Source: Roseomonas gilardii
GTDB taxonomy: Bacteria > Pseudomonadota > Alphaproteobacteria > Acetobacterales > Acetobacteraceae
DNA length: 64,000 nt
NCBI RefSeq assembly: GCF_001941945.1
Contig: NZ_CP015584.1
Span: 1-64,000 of the forward strand
Direction of reading: 5' to 3'
This document shows, in pieces, positions 22,588 through 31,287 of the stretch; within the stretch, counting starts at the first letter, position 1, and each line of letters opens with the position of its first letter. The notes beneath the pieces were generated by a model, which had not been told where the DNA came from, made no database searches, and saw only the letters and a program-made list of their open reading frames with translations. A program made the translations under genes and the position numbers.

Positions 22588-22871
22588 CGGTTGCCGGTGG
22601 GCGCCGGGATGATCGCGGGCGGACCGGAGATCTGCTGCGGGCGGGGCTTGACCCGGTAGTGCCCGGAGGGACGGCGAGGGGTATGATCCGGCCTGGACTT
22701 CTTCCACTCCGTGAACCGCTCTGCCTCTTCGGCTTCCTTGATACGGGACGTCAAGGAGGCGGACAGGAGGTCGAACTTGGTGGTCTGCTTGCGCTGTGTC
22801 CAGAGGGCAGCGAAGCCCAGGATCACCGCAGCCAGTGGGCCGAAGACAGCGAAGAAGAGCAATCCGGTCAT
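22584..22871 (-). CDS. Small membrane protein with coiled cytoplasmic tail
   Basis: 95 aa from ATG 22871. Residues 2-22 (TGLLFFAVFGPLAAVILGFA) form a membrane span; the rest is charged, with a helix (FDLLSASLTSRIKEAEEAER) and a proline-rich end. It overlaps both the upstream 93-aa gene (ATGA) and the downstream 35-aa gene. Confidence 0.5.
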   Translation of the reverse strand: MTGLLFFAVFGPLAAVILGFAALWTQRKQTTKFDLLSASLTSRIKEAEEAERFTEWKKSRPDHTPRRPSGHYRVKPRPQQISGPPAIIPAPTGNR

Positions 22872-23149
22872 CGAAGTCGTCCTAAAACCCTCCTGGCCGC
22901 CCAATGTAGGCCGCAGCCTATCGCTATCCAAGCTAGAAAGCCGAGAGCGGTTGCGACGACCACCGGGATAGCCCTGGGCATCCCTTCAGGGTGAACAAGG
23001 TAGCTGGCCACCGGAGCGATCACGCCGACCGAGAAGGCGGCCGTCGAACCTCGATCAAGGGCTGCCGCGACCAGCTTGGCTTGCTCATTGTAGACCAGTT
23101 TGGCCTGGGCAAGATCTTCCTTGAGTTCGGCAGAGGATTTTGTTGGCAC
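22868..23149 (-). CDS. Two-span small membrane protein
   Basis: 93 aa from GTG 23149. An N-terminal amphipathic helix (KEDLAQAKLVYNEQAKLVAA) precedes two hydrophobic segments (TAAFSVGVIAPVASYLVHP and IPVVVATALGFLAWIAIGCG) and a basic end. First of three overlapping leftward membrane genes. Holin-like size, but far from the lysis cassette and reversed, so exclusion or lysogen function is more likely. Confidence 0.5.
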   Translation of the reverse strand: MPTKSSAELKEDLAQAKLVYNEQAKLVAAALDRGSTAAFSVGVIAPVASYLVHPEGMPRAIPVVVATALGFLAWIAIGCGLHWAARRVLGRLR

Positions 23150-23165
23150 GGAACTGCGTGACTAA

Positions 23166-23405
23166 TCAGTCGTCTAGCTTGATCCCAGCATCTTTGACCC
23201 GTGCTTCCAGTCGATCCATTCGATGGATCATTTCGGTCAGCATCACTCGGAGTGGTTCGGCGCTTGGTTGGGGTTCGAGGGATGCTTCGAGACGAGCAAT
23301 GACCTCCGCGTTGAAGGACCGATTGGCCTCGAAGGCCGCAGCCTCCAACGCCTCCTTGAGCGCACTAGGCATTCGAATGCGTGTCTGCGGGTCGTCTCTG
23401 GCCAT
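23166..23405 (-). CDS. Arc-family ribbon-helix-helix repressor (leftward)
   Basis: 79 aa. The RHH domain is DPQTRIRMPSALKEALEAAA then FEANRSFNAEVIARLEASLE, the Arc/Mnt pattern with the RIRMP strand. The C-terminal helix (MIHRMDRLEARVKDAG) may oligomerise. It heads the leftward membrane-protein operon and is divergent from a second Arc-type gene. Confidence 0.75.
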   Translation of the reverse strand: MARDDPQTRIRMPSALKEALEAAAFEANRSFNAEVIARLEASLEPQPSAEPLRVMLTEMIHRMDRLEARVKDAGIKLDD

Positions 23406-23429
23406 GCCTCACACTGGCACAGATTATCC

Positions 23430-23471
23430 TTGACCGAAACGGCACGGATAGGCACAATATGTTCCGGAACA
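23430..23471 (+). promoter_or_regulatory. Promoter and palindromic operator of the rightward Arc gene
   Basis: TTGACC (23430-23435), 17 bp, then CACAAT (23453-23458) is a plausible sigma70 promoter. The perfect 12-bp palindrome TGTTCCGGAACA follows at 23460-23471, with another TTGTTCCG copy at 23475-23482. This is the expected arrangement for autorepression by RHH proteins. Confidence 0.55.
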
Positions 23472-23498
23472 CATTGTTCCGATGTGAGGCAAGAGGAT

Positions 23499-23699
23499 AT
23501 GCAAGTTCGAGAGTACCCCATGTTCCGGGTCCGTCTACCGCCGGATCTGGCCGAAGCCCTCAAACGGCAAGCCGAGCGCAATCGGCGCAGCGTGTCGCGC
23601 GAGGTTGAGATGTGTGTGGTGGCTGAACTTGAGCGCCATGCGCCTTCCCGCCCCGAGACGGGCGGAACACCGGCGGCAGGGGTGGCTTCGCAGGCGTAA
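23499..23699 (+). CDS. Arc-family ribbon-helix-helix repressor (rightward)
   Basis: 66 aa from ATG 23499 (an ATG at 23520 is possible). YPMFRVRLPPDLAEALKRQA then ERNRRSVSREVEMCVVAELE is a canonical Arc domain. It probably binds the TGTTCC sites in its own promoter and controls the rha cassette downstream or the leftward operon. Confidence 0.75.
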   Translation: MQVREYPMFRVRLPPDLAEALKRQAERNRRSVSREVEMCVVAELERHAPSRPETGGTPAAGVASQA

Positions 23700-23779
23700 C
23701 CCCGCCGCCGGTTCCATATCGCCCGATCCGCCCTGGCAGGCGGGGTAGGGCACCACCCAAGCTGACGGAAACAGCTCAA

Positions 23780-24565
23780 GTGATCGAACAGAACATAGTG
23801 CAGCCGACCGTCGATGGCCAGAAGAAGACGGCTCTGGAACCCAAGGTGACGGTCAAAGACGGTCGCATCTGGGCCGATAGCCGCGATGTGGCTTCGTTCT
23901 TCGGGCGCGAGCACAAGAATGTCCTCCGCGACATTCGGGGATTGCATTGCTCCCCGGAATTCCATCGGCTCAATTTTGCGCCGTTCAAAATCAATGACTT
24001 AACCGGAGAAAGCACCTCCCACTACGAGATGACGAAGAGCGGCTTCGCCTTCCTCGTCATGGGCTTTACCGGCCGGGAAGCGGGCAGGTTCAAAGAGGCC
24101 TACATCGCCCGGTTCGACGAGATGGAGGCCGAGCTTCGGGATCGCGGGCCGGCCGATATCGCGGCCATGCTGAACGACCCCATGGCGCTCCGCAGCATGC
24201 TCATCGGCTACAGCGAGCGTGTCATGACCCTTGAGGCGCAGGTCGCGGCGGACAAGCCGAAGACGGTCTTCTACGACCGCTTCGCCAATGCCGATGGCCT
24301 GTACGGCATCCAGAATGCCAGCCGGGCTCTCGGCTTGCCGCCCAACAAGCTCTCGTCTCTGCTGAAGCAGGGCTACCTATTCTACCAGGGCGGGAACCTC
24401 GTCGCGAAGGCGGTGTACCGGGAACAGGGCCTGTTCGAGATGAAGAACAGCCTGGACGATCAGGGCAAGACCCGTTTCCAGACCTTCGTCACTCCGAAGG
24501 GGCTTCTGTATTTTGCGCGGAAGTTCGGCCTCACTGTGCAGCCGAAGGCGGAGGAACTGAACTGA
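23780..24565 (+). CDS. rha: Rha-type antirepressor with KilAC-like C-terminus
   Basis: 261 aa from GTG 23780. Residues about 15-110 are the Rha domain (DSRDVASFFGREHKNVLRDI, YEMTKSGFAFLVMGFTGREA). Residues about 155-255 match the phage antirepressor KilAC/ANT domain (NADGLYGIQNASRALGLPPN, LFEMKNSLDDQGKTRFQTFV). Proteins of this build inactivate repressors or interfere with host functions; phi80 Rha is the named precedent. Its setting inside the tail operon is unusual. Confidence 0.8.
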   Translation: MIEQNIVQPTVDGQKKTALEPKVTVKDGRIWADSRDVASFFGREHKNVLRDIRGLHCSPEFHRLNFAPFKINDLTGESTSHYEMTKSGFAFLVMGFTGREAGRFKEAYIARFDEMEAELRDRGPADIAAMLNDPMALRSMLIGYSERVMTLEAQVAADKPKTVFYDRFANADGLYGIQNASRALGLPPNKLSSLLKQGYLFYQGGNLVAKAVYREQGLFEMKNSLDDQGKTRFQTFVTPKGLLYFARKFGLTVQPKAEELN

Positions 24566-25140
24566 TGTCAAACACTCCGGATACCATCGTTGCGGGCGTC
24601 GATTTTGAGCGGATGGACACCGAGCATCTGGTGCTGTTCGCTAACGCGCTTCTGACTACGGCGTGCCAGTTTGCACTGAAACAGGACGTGATGCCGGCTC
24701 TAAGGTGCTGGGAAGCCGCCAGGAAGGCACTCTCGTTTGCTGGCATTGATCTGGAAATTTCACCGCTTACCGCTGCCGTACATTACTACATCATGTCAGT
24801 GGGATTGGATGTCCCACTCGAAGACGGCGAGATTGCCGTGTATCACCCATTCTTTGCGCAAAATGTTGGCGCTCTCGTCCCCGGCGCGACCATCGTGAAT
24901 ATCCCCAACCATCCGGAGGGCAAGTGTGATTTCCTGCTTGATTGCGGCGGCCATCTAAGGCCCGTCGAGATCAAGAGAGGGGACTTCGACTGGAAGGCTA
25001 AGCGCCAGCTTCGGGGGTACATGGATTTCTACGGGGCGGATCATGGGTACGCCGCTGCCCCGCGCCTCAAGTGCAAGCTCGACGCCGACATGACGTTCCT
25101 CCATCTGGACCTGTCATCTCCGACGGGGGAGGCACACTGA
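24565..25140 (+). CDS. Possible PD-(D/E)xK nuclease-like protein
   Basis: 191 aa, coupled to rha by TGATG. The C-terminal third reads GKCDFLLDCGGHLRPVEIKR: an aspartate in a beta hairpin followed by E-x-K, the catalytic pattern of restriction-endonuclease-fold enzymes, then WKAKRQLRGYMDFYGADHGY as the usual following helix and strand. The N-terminal half is helical and unrecognised. AT-richer than flanking tail genes. The nuclease call rests on motif spacing only. Confidence 0.5.
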   Translation: MSNTPDTIVAGVDFERMDTEHLVLFANALLTTACQFALKQDVMPALRCWEAARKALSFAGIDLEISPLTAAVHYYIMSVGLDVPLEDGEIAVYHPFFAQNVGALVPGATIVNIPNHPEGKCDFLLDCGGHLRPVEIKRGDFDWKAKRQLRGYMDFYGADHGYAAAPRLKCKLDADMTFLHLDLSSPTGEAH

Positions 25141-25352
25141 TGTCTCTCCACGAAGCCGTGGCGCGAATGGACGACCCGGCGGCGCCGCGCATCGCCACTT
25201 ACGGTGAGCGGCACTTCCTGCGCGCGGTCTGGTCCGTGGCGGGGACCGACGTGACGGTCCGGACCTGCATCACCCTGGGGATTGATCCCGAGGTGGTGGA
25301 CAGCATCGCGGCCATGTCCGTGATGAAGCCCGCAGGGGTCCAGATCCACTAG
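25140..25352 (+). CDS. Hypothetical 70-aa protein
   Basis: MSLHEAVARMDDPAAPRIAT, then a C-terminal RTCITLGIDPEVVDSIAAMS. Coupled to the nuclease-like gene by TGATG and closed by a terminator, so it ends the accessory cassette. It could alternatively be an original tail gene, since its GC content is like the tail module. Not recognised. Confidence 0.45.
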   Translation: MSLHEAVARMDDPAAPRIATYGERHFLRAVWSVAGTDVTVRTCITLGIDPEVVDSIAAMSVMKPAGVQIH

Positions 25353-25380
25353 CGATCTGAACCGACCATCGACGACGACC

Positions 25381-25407
25381 AAGGGCACCCCACCGGGTGC
25401 CCTTTTC
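25381..25407 (+). terminator. Rho-independent terminator before the tape measure gene
   Basis: AAGGGCACCC (25381-25390), loop CACC, then GGGTGCCCTT with a TTTTC tail; a perfect stem. The next start codon is 22 bases downstream (ATG 25429). Confidence 0.8.
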
Positions 25408-25428
25408 ATTTCTGGAGGGGGATGATCC

Positions 25429-28400
25429 ATGGCCACTGTCTCCCAGGTGACCGAAGCCGCCTTCACCGGCCGCTTCGAGGACCAGATGACCGCCGGCGCC
25501 AACGCTGCGGCCAAGGCCATCTCGGGGCTCGGCGCGGCAGTCGAGGCCACCGAGGAGAGGGTCACCCGGGCGGAGCGGAGCGCGAAGTCCTGGGTCAACT
25601 CGCTTGATCCGATCACGCAGGCTGAGAACCGGGCCGCCAAGGCAAAGCGCGACGCCGCGGCGGCACAGAAGGCCCTGGGCGAGGAATTGCAGGCCGGCGG
25701 CGAGCGTGCGCAGCAGGCGCAGCGGGCGCTGGATACCCTGACCGCCAAGGTGCAGCAGGCCGAAACGCGCCTGACCGCCCTCAAGACGGCTGCCGCCGAC
25801 ACGTCCAACGGCATGTCCACCATCGTGGACCACAGCCGCACGCTGGCCACGGCGAACGACAACACCGCGACCAGCGCCAACCGGCTGGCTTCGCAGGTGC
25901 AGAACGCCTCCTACCAGATCGGCGACTTTGCCGTGCAGGTGGCCTCCGGGCAGTCTGCCGTGACCGCCCTGGCGCAGCAGTTGCCCCAGCTTCTCGGTGG
26001 CTTCGGCATGGTCGGCGCGCTAGCGGGCGCGGCTGTCGCCATCGGTGCGGTGATCTACCGCCTGGTGGACAGCAACAAGACCCTGGCTGAGACGCTGAGC
26101 GACGTCGGCGACGCCATGGCCGCACTGGACAAGGCCTCGTCTGCCCGCACAGCAAACCTCGAAAGCGAGGCGCAGAAGGTCCAGGCGCTGACCGAGTATT
26201 ACGGCCGGCTGACCCAGGCACAGCTTGCCGGGGAGCAATACGACCTTTCGAAGCGGCGGGAGGAGCTGAACAAGAGCCAGAAGAGCCTCTTTACGGAACT
26301 CACTGGAAGCTACTCGCTGGAGACTGGTCTCAGCCCCTTGGCGGCGAACCCTCAACTCGCCCTCATGAGCGATGCAGATCAGGCGCGTCTTAGCGCCGTG
26401 AATGAGGCGCTAGGAACCCTCAAGGAGACCGGCAACCAGACGCGCGAGGCCGTCTCTGGCGTCATCGGTGAACTGCTGAATTACGCCAACCAGTCTGAAA
26501 CGACGCGTTCCGCGATCATGCAAACGGTTGAGGCTCTGCGAGCTAAGATCGACCAGATCGTGGCGCTCGGCGAGAAGAACGACACCCTGACCCGGGCCGA
26601 GGATGCCGCCGCGGCGGCGGCCAAGACGGCGGGCGAGGCGGTAGCGGGCTTCGGGCGGCAGGCGAGTGGCGCCACCGGCCAGACGGACGGCCTCTCCAGC
26701 TCGGTCGGTCGCCTGCGGGCCAACCTGGAGACGCTGCGCAAGGCCTCGGCTGATGCTGCATCCGCCCCAGCCGAGATGCTCGACAAAGCCCGCGCCTATT
26801 ACGAGGTGGTGGCCAAGGGGGACAACCAGGCTGCGGCGGTCTTCAAGAAGCAGCAGGACCGCGCCTCGCAGCTGGATGATGTCGTGCAGCGGCAGGCCGA
26901 TCGGGTGGAGGCCGCGCGCAAGGCCGAGCTTACCGCTCAGGCGGAACTGATGGCGAAGGAGCAGGGCCGGCAGGTTGGCGTCGCTGATCTGGGAAAGATC
27001 GAGGAAACGCTGGCCAATGAGCGCCAGGCGAACCTCACAAAGTTCCGCCAGCAGTATCAGGAGGCCTTCGAGTATCAGGACAAGGCCGATACTCAGACCC
27101 TGAAGAACGAGCGCGATAAGCAGGCTGCCACGCGGGCCACCGCGCAAGCGCGCAGGGATGCTGCCGCCGCGGCGAAGGCTGAACGCGAGGAACTGGCTGC
27201 GAGCCTGCGTGTCTACAGCGAGCTGCGCCTCGATGGATCTAGCAAGCTACTCCTGGGCAGCGACGCCGATGCAACCGCGCTGAAGGCGATCCGGCAGGCC
27301 ATCAAGGGCAGCGAGTTGGACCCGGCGGTCCAAAAGGCGGCTCAGAAAAAAGCCGATGACGAATACGACCAAGCGGTGAAGGAGCAGCAGCGCGAGAGCA
27401 AGCGCATCACCGACGACATCGTGGACTATTCGGCCGACCGCTTTGCCGACCTGTTCAGCGAGAACAGCCGGGGTTGGAAGGGGATGCTCGACACCTTCGA
27501 GCAGACCGCCAAGTCCACCATGGCGAGGATCGCGGCGCAGCTCATCTTGCAGCCGATCATCGCGCCGATCGTCAGCGGCGTGATGGGCACCGCCAACGAT
27601 AACAGCTTCCTGTCCGGCAGCGCCTCTGGCACGAGCAGCCTGATCGCCAGCGCGGGTGGCGGCATCGGCGGAACGGCCTCGCAGGTGGCGGGGTTGAGCG
27701 GCAGCATCAGCAAGCTGTCCGACGCCGCCAGCGGCATCGGCAAGCTGTTCGGCGGCAACGGCGGGTTCCAGACCGGCTATGCCGGCATCGACAAGTACCT
27801 GAACTACAACCTGACCAACACCGGCACGGCCGGCGAGACCGCTTTCGCGCAGGCTGCGGGCATCCGCGCGCCAGGCCTCAGCGTCGGCCAGGCCGCCGGC
27901 GCGGGCCTGGGCATCGCCGGCGGCGCCTACGGCATCTACCAGGGCATCCAGACCGGCGGCGCCAAGGGTGTGGCGCAGGGCATCTCGGGCGCGGCGGGCG
28001 TGGCTGGGGGCACTGCGACCCTGGCGACCGGGCTTGGCGCGGCCTCCGGCGCCATCGCGGCCGTCGGCGCGGTGGCGCCCTACGTCGCCGTCGCCGCGCT
28101 GATCGCGAGTTATTTCCTCTCTGGGCAGAAGCCGTCCGACAAGACCGGCACCTCGACCCTGAATTTCCTGACCGGAGAGCAGGACGAGGGCGGCCTGTCC
28201 GGCGCCCGCTACGACCAAGGGAACCGGAACGAGGCGGCCTCCATCGCGGCTTCCGGCTGGCAGATCCAGGACACCTACAAGGACCTGATGGGGCTGAGCC
28301 AGAACGTCCCGCTGGCCTACCAGATCAGCGTCGGCAACCGAGACGGCATCGGCCTGCGCATCGGCGACACCACCCAGACCTTCGAGCGCACCGACGAGGG

Positions 28401-29661
28401 CTCGCAGGAGCTGGCCAAGGCCCTGACGAAGGCCATCATTGATGCCGGCGCCTCGATCGCCTCGCAGGACGTGAAGAATGTCGTGGCCGCCTCGGGCGAC
28501 GACATCGACACGATCACCGCGAACCTGGAGTGGTACAAGAACACCTATCAGGCGGCGATCAAGGACGCGTCCGGCAAGACCAGCGAGTTCCAGCAGGCCC
28601 TGGATGCGCTGACGACGCAGTTCGATCCGATGATCGGCAAGGCGGCCTCGCTCGGCCTGGAAACGGAGAAGCTGACCGACGCGCTGGACAAGGCCCGGCA
28701 GGCGGTGATCGACAACCGCCAGGCCCAGCTCCTCGCGCTGGAGGACAGCTTCGACCAGCGAAACGCCGCCGCCACCGGCCAGTCCAACAGCGCCGCCTAC
28801 CAGATGGCGCAGTTCAACATGGCCGCCGAGCAGGCCGCGCAGGATCTCTACACGCAACTGCGCCTGGTGCAGGGGCTGACGGACGAGGAAGCGGTGCCGT
28901 TCCAGCAGCGCCTCGGCTCCACGCAGGCGTTGGAACGGGAGGCCCTGCAACGGCAACTCGCCGCGGCACAGGCGTCCAACGACAACGCGCTGTGGGACCG
29001 GATCGGTTCGGCCCGCGCCGACACGACGGCTGAGGATGCCCTGTGGGACTACAACCGCAAGGCGACGCAGGAATGGTTTGCCGCCACCACCGACGGCATG
29101 ACCGACCTGACCCTCCTGGCCCGGACCCAGGCCGAGGAGCGGCTGGCGATCGAGCGGAGCTATGCCGAGAAGGCCGAGGCGCTGCGGCAGGAGAGCCTGC
29201 AGGCCGAGCTTTCCGCCATGCAGACGCTGGCCAGCCAGAGCCAGGTGCTGACCGGATGGCTGAACGAGAGCGCGCTGAACAGCGAGACGCTCTCGCCCGA
29301 GGCGCGGCTGAGCGAGGCGCAGCGGCAGTTCGAGGCGGCGCGCAGCGCGGCGCTCTCAGCCGGGCCCGGCGAGGCGGACCTGTCCGCCGTCACCTCGGCG
29401 GCGAGCAGCCTGATCTCGGCGGGGCTGGCGGTGAACGCCTCCTCGCCCATGCAGGCGGCGCTGGAGGGATGGGTACGGCAGAGCGTGACCAGCCTGGGCG
29501 CGCAGCTCGACCTGCCGGCCTTCTCGGACGACATCACCTCGGCCGTGGCGCGCCTCCAGGCGGCCAGCGTGGCAGCGACCAATGACGTGAAGGTCTCGGT
29601 GGATGCCCTGGCGGCCGAGTTCCGGCTGTGGCGCCAGCAGATGCGCGCGGCGGCGGCATGA
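25429..29661 (+). CDS. Tail tape measure protein
   Basis: 1410 aa, by far the largest late gene. The N-terminal ~600 residues are alanine/glutamine-rich heptads (AAKAISGLGAAVEATEERVT). Residues about 805-900 contain glycine/alanine-rich hydrophobic segments suited to membrane insertion, and the C-terminus returns to coiled coil. Such proteins set tail length at about 0.15 nm per residue, predicting a tail near 210 nm. GGAGG lies upstream of ATG 25429. Confidence 0.88.
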   Translation: MATVSQVTEAAFTGRFEDQMTAGANAAAKAISGLGAAVEATEERVTRAERSAKSWVNSLDPITQAENRAAKAKRDAAAAQKALGEELQAGGERAQQAQRALDTLTAKVQQAETRLTALKTAAADTSNGMSTIVDHSRTLATANDNTATSANRLASQVQNASYQIGDFAVQVASGQSAVTALAQQLPQLLGGFGMVGALAGAAVAIGAVIYRLVDSNKTLAETLSDVGDAMAALDKASSARTANLESEAQKVQALTEYYGRLTQAQLAGEQYDLSKRREELNKSQKSLFTELTGSYSLETGLSPLAANPQLALMSDADQARLSAVNEALGTLKETGNQTREAVSGVIGELLNYANQSETTRSAIMQTVEALRAKIDQIVALGEKNDTLTRAEDAAAAAAKTAGEAVAGFGRQASGATGQTDGLSSSVGRLRANLETLRKASADAASAPAEMLDKARAYYEVVAKGDNQAAAVFKKQQDRASQLDDVVQRQADRVEAARKAELTAQAELMAKEQGRQVGVADLGKIEETLANERQANLTKFRQQYQEAFEYQDKADTQTLKNERDKQAATRATAQARRDAAAAAKAEREELAASLRVYSELRLDGSSKLLLGSDADATALKAIRQAIKGSELDPAVQKAAQKKADDEYDQAVKEQQRESKRITDDIVDYSADRFADLFSENSRGWKGMLDTFEQTAKSTMARIAAQLILQPIIAPIVSGVMGTANDNSFLSGSASGTSSLIASAGGGIGGTASQVAGLSGSISKLSDAASGIGKLFGGNGGFQTGYAGIDKYLNYNLTNTGTAGETAFAQAAGIRAPGLSVGQAAGAGLGIAGGAYGIYQGIQTGGAKGVAQGISGAAGVAGGTATLATGLGAASGAIAAVGAVAPYVAVAALIASYFLSGQKPSDKTGTSTLNFLTGEQDEGGLSGARYDQGNRNEAASIAASGWQIQDTYKDLMGLSQNVPLAYQISVGNRDGIGLRIGDTTQTFERTDEGSQELAKALTKAIIDAGASIASQDVKNVVAASGDDIDTITANLEWYKNTYQAAIKDASGKTSEFQQALDALTTQFDPMIGKAASLGLETEKLTDALDKARQAVIDNRQAQLLALEDSFDQRNAAATGQSNSAAYQMAQFNMAAEQAAQDLYTQLRLVQGLTDEEAVPFQQRLGSTQALEREALQRQLAAAQASNDNALWDRIGSARADTTAEDALWDYNRKATQEWFAATTDGMTDLTLLARTQAEERLAIERSYAEKAEALRQESLQAELSAMQTLASQSQVLTGWLNESALNSETLSPEARLSEAQRQFEAARSAALSAGPGEADLSAVTSAASSLISAGLAVNASSPMQAALEGWVRQSVTSLGAQLDLPAFSDDITSAVARLQAASVAATNDVKVSVDALAAEFRLWRQQMRAAAA

Positions 29662-31283
29662 GCGGCCTCCTCGCGCTGAACGGTCCGGCGGAGTTCCTGC
29701 TGGAGCTGCGCTCGGCGGCCACTGGGGCCGCGGTCGATCCGCCGCCGTGGGGCATGGCCGGTGGCCTGCCGCTGGCCGCGCGACCGGAGGAGATGCCGGT
29801 GCCGGAGGCCAACTCCGCCCTGCTGCGCCTCTCGCGCTGGGGCTGGATCGGCGAGCCCGGCGACACCGCCGCGCCGAACACCGCCTATCCGGCCCGGCTG
29901 ACGGCGCCGCCCTCGCTGAGCTGGGCGCTGCCGATCCTGCCGGAGAACGACCGCCGCGGCACCGCCACGGCCGGGACGGTGACGCTGGACAATGCCGATG
30001 GCGGCCTCTCCATCATCGGCGGCGACTGGAGCATGGCCGGCCGCACGGCGCTGCTGCGGCGCGGGCCCTATCGCTCGCCGCTGCGGGCGGACAGCGCGGC
30101 CTTCGCCACGGTGGCGGCGCTGCGGGTCGGCTCGGCGGCGATGGGCACAGACAGCCTGACGGTGGAGTTGATCAGCGCCGCGGCGGATCTCGCCGTGCCG
30201 GTCTGCGGCACCTACGCGGGCACCGGGGGCGCCGAGGGGGATGCCACCCTCAAGGGCCAGAACCGGCCGCTGCTGCTGGGCATCGGGCGCAACATCGAGC
30301 CGGTGCTCGTGCTGGCTGCGAAGCTGCTCTACCAGGTCTCGGCCCAGGCGCTCTATGCGGTGACCCAGGTGCGCGACAAGGGCGCGGTGCTGACCATCGG
30401 CAGCAACTACGCCACGGCGGCGGACCTGCTGGCGGCCACGGTCGGCGCCGGCACGGTCGCCACCTGCCTCGCGGCCGGGATGATCCGGCTCGGCTCCACG
30501 CCGCAGGGGCCGCTGACGCTGGATGCCCAGAGTGCGGCGGACAGCAACCATGGCGGCATCGCCCTGGCGCTGCTGCGCGGGCCCGGCGGGCTGGCGGAGG
30601 ACCGGCTGGTGGCCTCGGCCTTCACGGCGCTGCCGGCCGGGCCGGCGGGGTTCCTGTTCCCGGACGGAACCGTGGCCGATGCGCTGAACCGGGTGCTGGC
30701 GAGCTGCGCCGGCTGGTGGGGCACGGACCGGCAGGGGCGGCTGACCGCCGGGCGCCTGGCGGTGCCGGAGCAGACGCAGCCGGCCTTCCGGCTGGAGCGC
30801 TGGATGCTGGACGAGGCGGCGGACCGCACCGGCCGGGCCATCCAGGAGGTGGCGGGCTCGGTGCCGCGCTACGGCGCCCGGGTGAAATACGGGATGCTGG
30901 CCCGGACCCAGGCGGCCTCCGAGGTGGTGGCCTCGGCCCCGGCCTACGGCGATGCCGCGGCGATGGACTACCTGGCCAAGGGCTACAAGGTCGGCGCCTC
31001 CATCCAGCCTGCGATCCAGAGCCAGTTCCCGACCGCCACCAGCCCCGAGCCGCTGGACAGTGGCTGGGCGAACGAGGCCGATGCCGCCGCGCAGGCGGCC
31101 TATCTGGTGGCGCTGCACGGGGTGCGGCGGCGCTTCTGGCAGGTGCCGGTCGGCCAGTGGGGGCATCAGCTGGCGCTCGGCATGGCGGTCGGCGCCGACC
31201 ATCCGCTGCTCGCGAACAGGACCTGGATCGTCCAGGCCCTGGAGGGCGAGGGGGATCTGCTGGAGGCCACGCTGTGGGGATGA
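29658..31283 (+). CDS. Tail tip/baseplate hub-like protein
   Basis: 541 aa from the ATGA overlap at 29658. It combines a beta-rich start (LLALNGPAEFLLELRSAATG), a middle part like tail-hub proteins (AGWWGTDRQGRLTAGRLAVP) and a C-terminal domain ending TWIVQALEGEGDLLEATLWG. Position right after the tape measure supports a tail-tip role; no exact family fixed. Confidence 0.6.
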   Translation: MSGLLALNGPAEFLLELRSAATGAAVDPPPWGMAGGLPLAARPEEMPVPEANSALLRLSRWGWIGEPGDTAAPNTAYPARLTAPPSLSWALPILPENDRRGTATAGTVTLDNADGGLSIIGGDWSMAGRTALLRRGPYRSPLRADSAAFATVAALRVGSAAMGTDSLTVELISAAADLAVPVCGTYAGTGGAEGDATLKGQNRPLLLGIGRNIEPVLVLAAKLLYQVSAQALYAVTQVRDKGAVLTIGSNYATAADLLAATVGAGTVATCLAAGMIRLGSTPQGPLTLDAQSAADSNHGGIALALLRGPGGLAEDRLVASAFTALPAGPAGFLFPDGTVADALNRVLASCAGWWGTDRQGRLTAGRLAVPEQTQPAFRLERWMLDEAADRTGRAIQEVAGSVPRYGARVKYGMLARTQAASEVVASAPAYGDAAAMDYLAKGYKVGASIQPAIQSQFPTATSPEPLDSGWANEADAAAQAAYLVALHGVRRRFWQVPVGQWGHQLALGMAVGADHPLLANRTWIVQALEGEGDLLEATLWG

Positions 31284-31287
31284 ACCG

